A stretch of DNA of 64,000 nt from Larus michahellis (GCF_964199755.1 NC_133901.1:11547556-11611555); one strand, 5' to 3'; numbered from the stretch's first letter, positions 1-9,506 are shown. The notes: generated by a model not told the origin, from the sequence alone. Program-made: numbers and translations.

Positions 1-493
1 GCAGGGGTGTGGAGGTCTTTTGGGGTGTTGGGTGCTGTATGATTTTGGCGTCGGGCGGAGCGTCTGGCGAGCGTTGTGGTGTTGCGAGTGGGGTATTGTG
101 GCAGGCGTCGGGGCAGGTGCGTGTGTTGTTGCGGGAGGAGGGAGGGTGTGTGGGGCTGTAGGGCGTGTGCGGTGCGTGAGTGTGGTGTAAGTACTTAGTG
201 GTGTTGTGTGTGGGGTGTTGTGTTGTGTGAGGTGCGTGTGTTGTTGGGTGAGGCGTGTGTGTGTGTGTGTGTAGGGCAGGGTGCGTGTGGTGAGGGGTGT
301 GTATTTTTTGCGGGGTGTTGTGTGTGGGGTGTTGTTTTGTGTGAGGTGTGTTGTGGGTAGGTGCGTGTGTTGTGCGTGTGTTTGTGTGTGTGTGTGTGGT
401 GTGAGGCGTTGTTGTGGGCGTGGGGGTGTGTGTGAGTGCGGGAGGGCGGTGTGGGCGGTGGGTGTGGAGAGGGCTGTTGTGGGGCAGAGGGGT
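1..493. repeat. Spacer S0 (5'-truncated by window edge): end of E, F, G
   Basis: The window opens within the last part of module E or C, just before the degenerate 5S tail at the E/F junction. Complete F and G modules follow, up to the first gene. Confidence 0.85.
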
Positions 494-614
494 GCCTACG
501 GCCATACCACCCTGAGAACGCCCGATCTCGTCTGATCTCGGAAGCTAAGCAGGGTCGCGCCCGGTTAGTACTTGGATGGGAGACCGCCTGGGAATACCGG
601 GTGCTGTAGGCTTT
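494..614 (+). rRNA. RNA5S: 5S rRNA, copy 1
   Basis: 5S rRNA is the small RNA of the large ribosomal subunit (central protuberance, bound by uL18 and uL5). It is transcribed by RNA polymerase III from an internal promoter bound by TFIIIA. The sequence opens GCCTACGGCC, which pairs with the 3' end GTAGGC to form helix I. The internal control region is recognisable: A-box with GCTAAGCAGG (about nt 50-64), intermediate element (67-72) and C-box with GGATGGGAGACC (80-97). The gene ends GGCTTT and a fourth T completes a pol III terminator. Length is 121 nt, as in other vertebrates. Relative to the consensus of the 60 copies this one has G65C (558), just after the A-box; copies 4, 39, 42, 45 and 48 share it. 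Start and end were set by homology to known vertebrate 5S. Confidence 0.97.
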
Positions 615-1445
615 TGCCGGCGGGCGGAGGGGTGCTGCGCGTTTTGCTGTTGCGTCCGGCAGGGGGGCAGGTGCGGGTGTGGTTGCGGCAGGCGGGTGGG
701 CGTGTGGGGCTGCGGGGCGCGTGGGAGGCTTGTGGAGGTTTTTTGGGCTGTTGTAGGCTTTTGCCGGCAGGCGGGGGGGTGTTGAGTGTTTTGGTGTTGC
801 GAGTGGGGTGTTGCGGCAGGCGGGTGGGTGTGTGGGGCTGGAGGGCGCGGGGCGTGTGCGAGTGGTGTGTAAGTATTTTGGGGGGCTGTGTTGGGGCAGG
901 TGCGGGTGTAGTTGCGGCAGGCGGGCGGGTGTGTGGGGCTGCGGGCCGTGTGGCAGGGGTGTGGAGGTCTTTTGGGGTGTTGGGTGCTGTATGATTTTAG
1001 CGTCGGGCGGAGCGTCTGGCGAGCGTTGTGCTGTTGCGAGTGGGGTATTGTGGCAGGCGTCGGGGCAGGTGCGTGTGTTGTTGCGGGAGGAGGGAGGGTG
1101 TGTGGGGCTGTAGGTCGTGTGCGGTGCATGTGCGTGGTGTAAGTACTTAGTGGTGTTGTGTGTGGGGTGTTGTGTTGTGTGAGGTGCGTGTGTTGTTGGG
1201 TGAGGCGTGTGTGTGTGTGTGTGTAGGGCAGGGTGCGTGTGGTGAGGGGTGTGTATTTTTTGCGGGGTGTTGCGTGTGGGGTGTTGTTTTGTGTGAGGTG
1301 TGTTGTGGGTAGGTGCGTGTGTTGTGTGTGTGTTTGTGTGTGTGTGTGTGGTGTGAGGCGTTGTTGTGGGCGTGGGGGTGTGTGTGAGTGCGGGAGGGCG
1401 GTGTGGGCGGTGGGTGTGGAGAGGGCTGTTGTGGGGCAGAGGGGT
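615..1445. repeat. Spacer S1, 831 nt, modules A-B-C-F-G
   Basis: Module C runs straight into F with a shared 'gtggaggtcttttgggg' junction; D and E are absent. This pattern always follows a G65C gene, or copies 7 and 36. Confidence 0.88.
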
Positions 1446-1566
1446 GCCTACGGCCATACCACCCTGAGAACGCCCGATCTCGTCTGATCTCGGAAGCTAA
1501 GCAGGGTCGGGCCCGGTTAGTACTTGGATGGGAGAGCGCCTGGGAATACCGGGTGCTGTAGGCTTT
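1446..1566 (+). rRNA. RNA5S: 5S rRNA, copy 2
   Basis: 121 nt with one change, C91G (1536), in the C-box. In the standard 5S fold this removes the G86-C91 pair that closes the GAGA tetraloop of helix IV. The same sequence occurs in copies 5, 9, 26 and 31. Confidence 0.97.
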
Positions 1567-2142
1567 TGCCGGCAGGCGGGGGGGCGTTGAGTGTTTTGGT
1601 GTTGCGAGTGGGGTGTTGCGGCAGGCGGGTGGGTGTGCGGGGCTGCGGGGCGTGTAGCAGGGGTGTGGAGGTCTTTTGGGGTGTTGGGTGCTGTATGATT
1701 TTGGCGTCGGGCGGAGCGTCTGGCGAGCGTTGTGGTGTTGCGAGTGGGGTATTGTGGCAGGCGTCGGGGCAGGTGCGTGTGTTGTTGCGGGAGGAGGGAG
1801 GGTGTGTGGGGCTGTAGGGCGTGTGCGGTGCGTGAGTGTGGTGTAAGTACTTAGTGGTGTTGTGTGGGGGGTGTTGTGTGAGGTGCGTGTATTGTTGGGT
1901 GAGGCGTGTGTGTGTGTGTGTAGGGCAGGGTGCGTGTGGTGAGGGGTGTGTATTTTTTGCGGGGTGTTGCGTGTGGGGTGTTGTTTTGTGTGAGGTGTGT
2001 TGTGGGTAGGTGCGTGTGTTGTGCGTGTGTTTGTGTGTGTGTGTGTGGTGTGAGGCGTTGTTGTGGGCGTGGGGGTGTGTGTGAGTGCGGGAGGGCGGTG
2101 TGGGCGGTGGGTGTGGAGAGGGCTGTTGTGGGGCAGAGGGGT
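1567..2142. repeat. Spacer S2, 576 nt, modules E-F-G (minimal class)
   Basis: The gene is joined directly to module E, the shortest arrangement. Its G module is a shortened form ('gtgtattgttggg') with a (GT)8 tract at 1906-1921. Confidence 0.88.
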
Positions 2143-2264
2143 GCCTACGGCCATACCACCCTGAGAACGCCCAATCCCGTCTGATCTCGGAAGCTAAGCA
2201 GGGTCGGGCCCGGTTAGTACTTGGATGGGTAGACCGCCTGGGAATAGCGGGTGCTGTAGGCTTT
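2143..2264 (+). rRNA. RNA5S: 5S rRNA, copy 3 (122-nt insertion variant)
   Basis: G31A, T35C and C104G, plus an extra T after nt 87 that turns GGGAGACC into GGGTAGACC. The insertion enlarges the helix IV tetraloop and lies in the TFIIIA C-box, so function is doubtful. The insertion lineage comprises copies 3, 6, 35, 38 and 44. Confidence 0.95.
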
Positions 2265-3001
2265 TGCCGGCGGGCGGAGAGGTGCTGCGCGTTTTGCTGT
2301 TGCGTCCGGCAGGGGGGCAGGTGCGGGTGTGGTTGCGGCAGGCGGGTGGGCGTGTGGGGCTGCGGGGCGCGTGGGAGGCTTGTGGAGGTTTTTTGGGTTG
2401 TTGGGTGCTGTAGGCTTTTGCCGGCAGGCGGGGGGGCGTTGAGTGTTTTGGTGTTGCGAGTGGGGTGTTGCGGCAGGCGGGTGGGTGTGCGGGGCTGCGG
2501 GGCGTGTAGCAGGGGTGTGGAGGTCTTTTGGGGTGTTGGGTGCTGTATGATTTTGGCGTCGGGCGGAGCGTCTGGCGAGCGTTGTGGTGTTGCGAGTGGG
2601 GTATTGTGGCAGGCGTCGGGGCAGGTGCGTGTGTTGTTGCGGGAGGAGGGAGGGTGTGTGGGGCTGTAGGGCGTGTGCGGTGCGTGAGTGTGGTGTAAGT
2701 ACTTAGTGGTGTTGTGTGTGGCGTGTTGTGTTGTGTGAGGTGCGTGTGTTGTTGGGTGAGGCGTGTGTGTGTGTGTGTGTAGGGCAGGGTGCGTGTGGTG
2801 AGGGGTGTGTATTTTTTGCGGGGTGTTGTGTGTGGGGTGTTGTTTTGTGTGAGGTGTGTTGTGGGTAGGTGCGTGTGTTGTGCGTGTGTTTGTGTGTGTG
2901 TGTGTGGTGTGAGGCGTTGTTGTGGGCGTGGGGGTGTGTGTGAGTGCGGGAGGGCGGTGTGGGCGGTGGGTGTGGAGAGGGCTGTTGTGGGGCAGAGGGG
3001 T
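2265..3001. repeat. Spacer S3, 737 nt, modules A/D-E-F-G
   Basis: Module A switches near its end to the D-type end 'gggttgttgggtgctg', so the following E module carries a perfect 5S 3' tail (near 2402-2418). Confidence 0.87.
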
Positions 3002-3122
3002 GCCTACGGCCATACCACCCTGAGAACGCCCGATCTCGTCTGATCTCGGAAGCTAAGCAGGGTCGCGCCCGGTTAGTACTTGGATGGGAGACCGCCTGGG
3101 AATACCGGGTGCTGTAGGCTTT
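3002..3122 (+). rRNA. RNA5S: 5S rRNA, copy 4
   Basis: Identical to copy 1 (G65C only). It starts the second copy of the 2508-bp trimer. Confidence 0.97.
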
Positions 3123-3953
3123 TGCCGGCGGGCGGAGGGGTGCTGCGCGTTTTGCTGTTGCGTCCGGCAGGGGGGCAGGTGCGGGTGTGGTTGCGGCAGG
3201 CGGGTGGGCGTGTGGGGCTGCGGGGCGCGTGGGAGGCTTGTGGAGGTTTTTTGGGCTGTTGTAGGCTTTTGCCGGCAGGCGGGGGGGTGTTGAGTGTTTT
3301 GGTGTTGCGAGTGGGGTGTTGCGGCAGGCGGGTGGGTGTGTGGGGCTGGAGGGCGCGGGGCGTGTGCGAGTGGTGTGTAAGTATTTTGGGGGGCTGTGTT
3401 GGGGCAGGTGCGGGTGTAGTTGCGGCAGGCGGGCGGGTGTGTGGGGCTGCGGGCCGTGTGGCAGGGGTGTGGAGGTCTTTTGGGGTGTTGGGTGCTGTAT
3501 GATTTTAGCGTCGGGCGGAGCGTCTGGCGAGCGTTGTGCTGTTGCGAGTGGGGTATTGTGGCAGGCGTCGGGGCAGGTGCGTGTGTTGTTGCGGGAGGAG
3601 GGAGGGTGTGTGGGGCTGTAGGTCGTGTGCGGTGCATGTGCGTGGTGTAAGTACTTAGTGGTGTTGTGTGTGGGGTGTTGTGTTGTGTGAGGTGCGTGTG
3701 TTGTTGGGTGAGGCGTGTGTGTGTGTGTGTGTAGGGCAGGGTGCGTGTGGTGAGGGGTGTGTATTTTTTGCGGGGTGTTGCGTGTGGGGTGTTGTTTTGT
3801 GTGAGGTGTGTTGTGGGTAGGTGCGTGTGTTGTGTGTGTGTTTGTGTGTGTGTGTGTGGTGTGAGGCGTTGTTGTGGGCGTGGGGGTGTGTGTGAGTGCG
3901 GGAGGGCGGTGTGGGCGGTGGGTGTGGAGAGGGCTGTTGTGGGGCAGAGGGGT
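3123..3953. repeat. Spacer S4, 831 nt, A-B-C-F-G
   Basis: Counterpart of S1 at +2508 bp, with the same module order and length. Confidence 0.88.
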
Positions 3954-4074
3954 GCCTACGGCCATACCACCCTGAGAACGCCCGATCTCGTCTGATCTCG
4001 GAAGCTAAGCAGGGTCGGGCCCGGTTAGTACTTGGATGGGAGAGCGCCTGGGAATACCGGGTGCTGTAGGCTTT
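3954..4074 (+). rRNA. RNA5S: 5S rRNA, copy 5
   Basis: C91G only; counterpart of copy 2 at +2508. Confidence 0.97.
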
Positions 4075-4650
4075 TGCCGGCAGGCGGGGGGGCGTTGAGT
4101 GTTTTGGTGTTGCGAGTGGGGTGTTGCGGCAGGCGGGTGGGTGTGCGGGGCTGCGGGGCGTGTAGCAGGGGTGTGGAGGTCTTTTGGGGTGTTGGGTGCT
4201 GTATGATTTTGGCGTCGGGCGGAACGTCTGGCGAGCGTTGTGGTGTTGCGAGTGGGGTATTGTGGCAGGCGTCGGGGCAGGTGCGTGTGTTGTTGCGGGA
4301 GGAGGGAGGGTGTGTGGGGCTGTAGGGCGTGTGCGGTGCGTGAGTGTGGTGTAAGTACTTAGTGGTGTTGTGTGGGGGGTGTTGTGTGAGGTGCGTGTAT
4401 TGTTGGGTGAGGCGTGTGTGTGTGTGTGTAGGGCAGGGTGCGTGTGGTGAGGGGTGTGTATTTTTTGCGGGGTGTTGCGTGTGGGGTGTTGTTTTGTGTG
4501 AGGTGTGTTGTGGGTAGGTGCGTGTGTTGTGCGTGTGTTTGTGTGTGTGTGTGTGGTGTGAGGCGTTGTTGTGGGCGTGGGGGTGTGTGTGAGTGCGGGA
4601 GGGCGGTGTGGGCGGTGGGTGTGGAGAGGGCTGTTGTGGGGCAGAGGGGT
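4075..4650. repeat. Spacer S5, 576 nt, E-F-G
   Basis: Counterpart of S2, but module F reads 'gcggaacgtctgg' instead of 'gcggagcgtctgg'. S9, S37, S40, S43, S46 and S49 share that A. Confidence 0.88.
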
Positions 4651-4772
4651 GCCTACGGCCATACCACCCTGAGAACGCCCAATCCCGTCTGATCTCGGAA
4701 GCTAAGCAGGGTCGGGCCCGGTTAGTACTTGGATGGGTAGACCGCCTGGGAATAGCGGGTGCTGTAGGCTTT
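4651..4772 (+). rRNA. RNA5S: 5S rRNA, copy 6 (122-nt insertion variant)
   Basis: Same four changes as copy 3 (G31A, T35C, inserted T after 87, C104G). Confidence 0.95.
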
Positions 4773-5509
4773 TGCCGGCGGGCGGAGAGGTGCTGCGCGT
4801 TTTGCTGTTGCGTCCGGCAGGGGGGCAGGTGCGGGTGTGGTTGCGGCAGGCGGGTGGGCGTGTGGGGCTGCGGGGCGCGTGGGAGGCTTGTGGAGGTTTT
4901 TTGGGTTGTTGGGTGCTGTAGGCTTTTGCCGGCAGGCGGGGGGGCGTTGAGTGTTTTGGTGTTGCGAGTGGGGTGTTGCGGCAGGCGGGTGGGTGTGCGG
5001 GGCTGCGGGGCGTGTAGCAGGGGTGTGGAGGTCTTTTGGGGTGTTGGGTGCTGTATGATTTTGGCGTCGGGCGGAGCGTCTGGCGAGCGTTGTGGTGTTG
5101 CGAGTGGGGTATTGTGGCAGGCGTCGGGGCAGGTGCGTGTGTTGTTGCGGGAGGAGGGAGGGTGTGTGGGGCTGTAGGGCGTGTGCGGTGCGTGAGTGTG
5201 GTGTAAGTACTTAGTGGTGTTGTGTGTGGCGTGTTGTGTTGTGTGAGGTGCGTGTGTTGTTGGGTGAGGCGTGTGTGTGTGTGTGTGTAGGGCAGGGTGC
5301 GTGTGGTGAGGGGTGTGTATTTTTTGCGGGGTGTTGCGTGTGGGGTGTTGTTTTGTGTGAGGTGTGTTGTGGGTAGGTGCGTGTGTTGTGCGTGTGTTTG
5401 TGTGTGTGTGTGTGGTGTGAGGCGTTGTTGTGGGCGTGGGGGTGTGTGTGAGTGCGGGAGGGCGGTGTGGGCGGTGGGTGTGGAGAGGGCTGTTGTGGGG
5501 CAGAGGGGT
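4773..5509. repeat. Spacer S6, 737 nt, A/D-E-F-G
   Basis: Counterpart of S3 at +2508. Confidence 0.87.
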
Positions 5510-5630
5510 GCCTACGGCCATACCACCCTGAGAACGCCCGATCTCGTCTGATCTCGGAAGCTAAGCAGGGTCGGGCCCGGTTAGTACTTGGATGGGAGAC
5601 CGCCTGGGAATAGCGGGTGCTGTAGGCTTT
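5510..5630 (+). rRNA. RNA5S: 5S rRNA, copy 7
   Basis: C104G only (AATAGCGGG). In the standard fold this breaks the G71-C104 pair of helix V. The same sequence occurs in copies 10, 18, 21, 23, 28 and 33. Confidence 0.97.
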
Positions 5631-6461
5631 TGCCGGCGGGCGGAGGGGTGCTGCGCGTTTTGCTGTTGCGTCCGGCAGGGGGGCAGGTGCGGGTGTGGTT
5701 GCGGCAGGCGGGTGGGCGTGTGGGGCTGCGGGGCGCGTGGGAGGCTTGTGGAGGTTTTTTGGGCTGTTGTAGGCTTTTGCCGGCAGGCGGGGGGGTGTTG
5801 AGTGTTTTGGTGTTGCGAGTGGGGTGTTGCGGCAGGCGGGTGGGTGTGTGGGGCTGGAGGGCGCGGGGCGTGTGGGAGTGGTGTGTAAGTATTTTGGGGG
5901 GCTGTGTTGGGGCAGGTGCGGGTGTAGTTGCGGCAGGCGGGCGGGTGTGTGGGGCTGCGGGCCGTGTGGCAGGGGTGTGGAGGTCTTTTGGGGTGTTGGG
6001 TGCTGTATGATTTTGGCGTCGGGCGGAGCGTCTGGCGAGCGTTGTGCTGTTGCGAGTGGGGTATTGTGGCAGGCGTCGGGGCAGGTGCGTGTGTTGTTGC
6101 GGGAGGAGGGAGGGTGTGTGGGGCTGTAGGTCGTGTGCGGTGCATGTGCGTGGTGTAAGTACTTAGTGGTGTTGTGTGTGGGGTGTTGTGTTGTGTGAGG
6201 TGCGTGTGTTGTTGGGTGAGGCGTGTGTGTGTGTGTGTGTAGGGCAGGGTGCGTGTGGTGAGGGGTGTGTATTTTTTGCGGGGTGTTGCGTGTGGGGTGT
6301 TGTTTTGTGTGAGGTGTGTTGTGGGTAGGTGCGTGTGTTGTGCGTGTGTTTGTGTGTGTGTGTGTGGTGTGAGGCGTTGTTGTGGGCGTGGGGGTGTGTG
6401 TGAGTGCGGGAGGGCGGTGTGGGCGGTGGGTGTGGAGAGGGCTGTTGTGGGGCAGAGGGGT
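5631..6461. repeat. Spacer S7, 831 nt, A-B-C-F-G
   Basis: Third 831-nt spacer of the left end. It follows a C104G gene rather than a G65C gene, marking a recombination breakpoint of the trimer. Confidence 0.87.
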
Positions 6462-6582
6462 GCCTACGGCCATACCACCCTGAGAACGCCCGATCTCGTC
6501 TGATCTCAGAAGCTAAGCAGGGTCGGGCCCGGTTAGTACTTGGATGGGAGAGCGCCCGGGAATAGCGGATGCTGTAGGCTTT
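6462..6582 (+). rRNA. RNA5S: 5S rRNA, copy 8 (most changed copy)
   Basis: Five substitutions: G47A, C91G, T96C, C104G and G108A. Two should disrupt helix IV and helix V pairs, and G47A is a CpG transition. Length and the pol III terminator are intact, but this copy is a good candidate for a non-functional gene. Confidence 0.94.
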
Positions 6583-7730
6583 TGCCGGCGGGCGGAGGGG
6601 TGCTGCGCGTTTTGCTGTTGCGTCCGGCAGGGGGGCAGGTGCGGGTGTGGTTGCGGCAGGCGGGTGGGCGTGTGGGGCTGCGGGGCGCGTGGGAGGCTTG
6701 TGGAGGTTTTTTGGGCTGTTGTAGGCTTTTGCCGGCAGGCGGGGGGGTGTTGAGTGTTTTGGTGTTGCGAGTGGGGTGTTGCGGCAGGCGGGTGGGTGTG
6801 TGGGGCTGGAGGGCGCGGGGCGTGTGGGAGCGGTGTGTAAGTATTTTGGGGGGCTGTGTTGGGGCAGGTGCGGGTGTAGTTGCGGCAAGCGGGCGGGTGT
6901 GTGGGGCTGCGGGCCGTGTGGCAGGGGTGTGGAGGTTTTCTGGAGTGTTGCGCGTGGCATGTTGGGTGCTGTAGGCTTTTGGCGGCGGGCGGAGGGGTGT
7001 TGAGCGTTTTGGTGTTGCGGGTGGGGGGTTGTGTCGGGGGGGCAGGTGCGTGTGTGGTTGCGGCAGGCGGGTGGGTGTGTGGGGCTGCAGGGCACGTGGG
7101 AGGCTTGTGGAGGTTTTTTGGGTTGTTGGGTGCTGTAGGCTTTTGCCGGCAGGCGGGGGGGCGTTGAGTGTTTTGGTGTTGCGAGTGGGGTGTTGCGGCA
7201 GGCGGGTGGGTGTGCGGGGCTGCGGGGCGTGTAGCAGGGGTGTGGAGGTCTTTTGGGGTGTTGGGTGCTGTATGATTTTGGCGTCGGGCGGAGCGTCTGG
7301 CGAGCGTTGTGGTGTTGCGAGTGGGGTATTGTGGCAGGCGTCGGGGCAGGTGCGCGTGTTGTTGCGGGAGGAGGGAGGGTGTGTGGGGCTGTAGGGCGTG
7401 TGCGGTGCGTGAGTGTGGTGTAAGTACTTAGTGGTGTTGTGTGTGGGGTGTTGTGTTGTGTGAGGTGCGTGTGTTGTTGGGTGAGGCGTGTGTGTGTGTG
7501 TGTGTGTGTAGGGCAGGGTGCGTGTGGTGAGGGGTGTGTATTTTTTGCGGGGTGTTGCGTGTGGGGTGTTGTTTTGTGTGAGGTGTGTTGTGGGTAGGTG
7601 CGTGTGTTGTGCGTGTGTTTGTGTGTGTGTGTGTGGTGTGAGGCGTTGTTGTGGGCGTGGGGGTGTGTGTGAGTGCGGGAGGGCGGTGTGGGCGGTGGGT
7701 GTGGAGAGGGCTGTTGTGGGGCAGAGGGGT
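6583..7730. repeat. Spacer S8, 1148 nt, A-B-C-D-E-F-G (full set)
   Basis: First complete seven-module spacer in the window. Module C has 'gcggcaagcggg' and ends 'cgcgtggcatg' before the 5S tail that opens D. Confidence 0.88.
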
Positions 7731-7851
7731 GCCTACGGCCATACCACCCTGAGAACGCCCGATCTCGTCTGATCTCGGAAGCTAAGCAGGGTCGGGCCCG
7801 GTTAGTACTTGGATGGGAGAGCGCCTGGGAATACCGGGTGCTGTAGGCTTT
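7731..7851 (+). rRNA. RNA5S: 5S rRNA, copy 9
   Basis: C91G only; 121 nt. Confidence 0.97.
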
Positions 7852-8427
7852 TGCCGGCAGGCGGGGGGGCGTTGAGTGTTTTGGTGTTGCGAGTGGGGTG
7901 TTGCGGCAGGCGGGTGGGTGTGCGGGGCTGCGGGGCGTGTAGCAGGGGTGTGGAGGTCTTTTGGGGTGTTGGGTGCTGTATGATTTTGGCGTCGGGCGGA
8001 ACGTCTGGCGAGCGTTGTGGTGTTGCGAGTGGGGTATTGTGGCAGGCGTCGGGGCAGGTGCGTGTGTTGTTGCGGGAGGAGGGAGGGTGTGTGGGGCTGT
8101 AGGGCGTGTGCGGTGCGTGAGTGTGGTGTAAGTACTTAGTGGTGTTGTGTGGGGGGTGTTGTGTGAGGTGCGTGTATTGTTGGGTGAGGCGTGTGTGTGT
8201 GTGTGTAGGGCAGGGTGCGTGTGGTGAGGGGTGTGTATTTTTTGCGGGGTGTTGCGTGTGGGGTGTTGTTTTGTGTGAGGTGTGTTGTGGGTAGGTGCGT
8301 GTGTTGTGCGTGTGTTTGTGTGTGTGTGTGTGGTGTGAGGCGTTGTTGTGGGCGTGGGGGTGTGTGTGAGTGCGGGAGGGCGGTGTGGGCGGTGGGTGTG
8401 GAGAGGGCTGTTGTGGGGCAGAGGGGT
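7852..8427. repeat. Spacer S9, 576 nt, E-F-G
   Basis: Minimal class with 'ggaacgtctgg' in F and the short G module. Confidence 0.88.
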
Positions 8428-8548
8428 GCCTACGGCCATACCACCCTGAGAACGCCCGATCTCGTCTGATCTCGGAAGCTAAGCAGGGTCGGGCCCGGTT
8501 AGTACTTGGATGGGAGACCGCCTGGGAATAGCGGGTGCTGTAGGCTTT
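8428..8548 (+). rRNA. RNA5S: 5S rRNA, copy 10
   Basis: C104G only. Its downstream spacer serves as the reference for module coordinates. Confidence 0.97.
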
Positions 8549-8549
8549 T
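8546..8549 (+). terminator. RNA polymerase III terminator of copy 10 (TTTT)
   Basis: The gene end GGC is followed by four Ts and then GCCGGC. The same T4 closes all 60 copies, with three Ts inside the annotated gene. Pol III terminates at T4 or longer. Confidence 0.85.
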
Positions 8550-8686
8550 GCCGGCGGGCGGAGGGGTGCTGCGCGTTTTGCTGTTGCGTCCGGCAGGGGG
8601 GCAGGTGCGGGTGTGGTTGCGGCAGGCGGGTGGGCGTGTGGGGCTGCGGGGCGCGTGGGAGGCTTGTGGAGGTTTTTTGGGCTGTT
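8549..8686. repeat. Spacer module A (reference, 138 nt)
   Basis: Immediate 3' flank of the gene. It begins GCCGGCGGGCGG, contains 'ttgctgttgcgtccggcag' and G6, and ends in 'ggaggttttttgggctgtt'. The T6 run could act as a second pol III stop about 125 nt downstream of the gene. Confidence 0.75.
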
Positions 8687-8807
8687 GTAGGCTTTTGCCG
8701 GCAGGCGGGGGGGTGTTGAGTGTTTTGGTGTTGCGAGTGGGGTGTTGCGGCAGGCGGGTGGGTGTGTGGGGCTGGAGGGCGCGGGGCGTGTGGGAGCGGT
8801 GTGTAAG
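8687..8807. repeat. Spacer module B (reference, 121 nt)
   Basis: Opens with a short 5S-like tail, GTAGGCTTTT, then GCCGGCAGGCG as in the gene's own flank. It ends 'gtgtaag', resembling the end of module F. Confidence 0.75.
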
Positions 8808-8929
8808 TATTTTGGGGGGCTGTGTTGGGGCAGGTGCGGGTGTAGTTGCGGCAAGCGGGCGGGTGTGTGGGGCTGCGGGCCGTGTGGCAGGGGTGTGGAG
8901 GTTTTCTGGAGTGTTGCGCGTGGCATGTT
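8808..8929. repeat. Spacer module C (reference, 122 nt)
   Basis: Begins 'tattttggggggctg', has the shared core 'ttgcggcaagcgggcgggtg' and ends 'cgcgtggcatgtt' in long spacers. In 831-nt spacers its end is replaced by the E/F-type 'ggtcttttgggg'. Confidence 0.75.
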
Positions 8930-8946
8930 GGGTGCTGTAGGCTTTT
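8930..8946 (+). pseudogene. 5S rRNA 3'-end remnant (17 nt) at C/D junction
   Basis: Exact match to the last 16 nt of 5S plus one T. It lacks the internal promoter, so it cannot be expressed by itself. It shows that this module arose from the 3' end of a 5S unit. Confidence 0.75.
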
Positions 8947-9093
8947 GGCGGCGGGCGGAGGGGTGTTGAGCGTTTTGGTGTTGCGGGTGGGGGGTTGTGT
9001 CGGGGGGGCAGGTGCGTGTGTGGTTGCGGCAGGCGGGTGGGTGTGTGGGGCTGCAGGGCACGTGGGAGGCTTGTGGAGGTTTTTTGGGTTGTT
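8930..9093. repeat. Spacer module D (reference, 164 nt), opens with 5S 3' tail
   Basis: First 17 nt (8930-8946) are GGGTGCTGTAGGCTTTT, identical to nt 106-121 of the gene plus the terminator T. A related flank, GGCGGCGGGCGGAGG, follows. Ends with T6 and 'gggttgtt'. Confidence 0.78.
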
Positions 9094-9110
9094 GGGTGCT
9101 GTAGGCTTTT
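9094..9110 (+). pseudogene. 5S rRNA 3'-end remnant (17 nt) at D/E junction
   Basis: GGGTGCTGTAGGCTTTT is followed by GCCGGC, so the identity to a real gene end continues into the flank. Confidence 0.78.
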
Positions 9111-9228
9111 GCCGGCAGGCGGGGGGGCGTTGAGTGTTTTGGTGTTGCGAGTGGGGTGTTGCGGCAGGCGGGTGGGTGTGCGGGGCTGCGGGGCGTGTAG
9201 CAGGGGTGTGGAGGTCTTTTGGGGTGTT
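9094..9228. repeat. Spacer module E (reference, 135 nt), opens with 5S 3' tail
   Basis: Opens with the 5S tail, then GCCGGCAGGCGG, G7 and 'cgttgagtg'. E is the module fused directly to the gene in 576-nt spacers, as expected if its own opening is a relic gene end. Confidence 0.78.
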
Positions 9229-9397
9229 GGGTGCTGTATGATTTTGGCGTCGGGCGGAGCGTCTGGCGAGCGTTGTGGTGTTGCGAGTGGGGTATTGTGG
9301 CAGGCGTCGGGGCAGGTGCGCGTGTTGTTGCGGGAGGAGGGAGGGTGTGTGGGGCTGTAGGGCGTGTGCGGTGCGTGAGTGTGGTGTAAGTACTTAG
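9229..9397. repeat. Spacer module F (reference, 169 nt), opens with degenerate 5S tail
   Basis: Opens GGGTGCTGTATGATTTT, then GGCGTCGGGCGGAGCG, a decayed version of the gene end and flank. Ends in the A-containing island 'gtgtaagtacttag'. Confidence 0.75.
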
Positions 9398-9506
9398 TGG
9401 TGTTGTGTGTGGGGTGTTGTGTTGTGTGAGGTGCGTGTGTTGTTGGGTGAGGCGTGTGTGTGTGTGTGTGTGTGTAGGGCAGGGTGCGTGTGGTGAGGGG
9501 TGTGTA

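Larger units (their letters stand above)
494..5509 (+). repeat. Higher-order repeat, 2508 bp x 2 (three genes each)
   Basis: Units of 952, 697 and 859 bp with the gene types G65C, C91G and insertion-T occur at 494-3001 and again at 3002-5509. Confidence 0.9.

Noticed and set aside
472-485. Mammalian-type 5S D-box upstream promoter
   Set aside because: 'ggctgttgtggggc' resembles it, but spacing to the gene differs by about 10 nt and the surrounding flank is generally G/T-rich. Kept only as a weak candidate in the flank entry.
281-535. 84-codon Cys/Val/Gly-rich frame on the + strand, repeated before nearly every gene
   Set aside because: It ends inside the 5S gene, starts in GT-rich flank and is conserved only because module G is conserved as DNA. 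One unit (S53) loses it through a 2-nt GT change.
2085-2669. 194-codon + frame through an inserted-T 5S copy
   Set aside because: It is created by the extra T joining frames across an rRNA gene; no protein features.
9454-9475. Telomeric or subtelomeric repeat
   Set aside because: The tracts are plain (GT)n; no TTAGGG runs.
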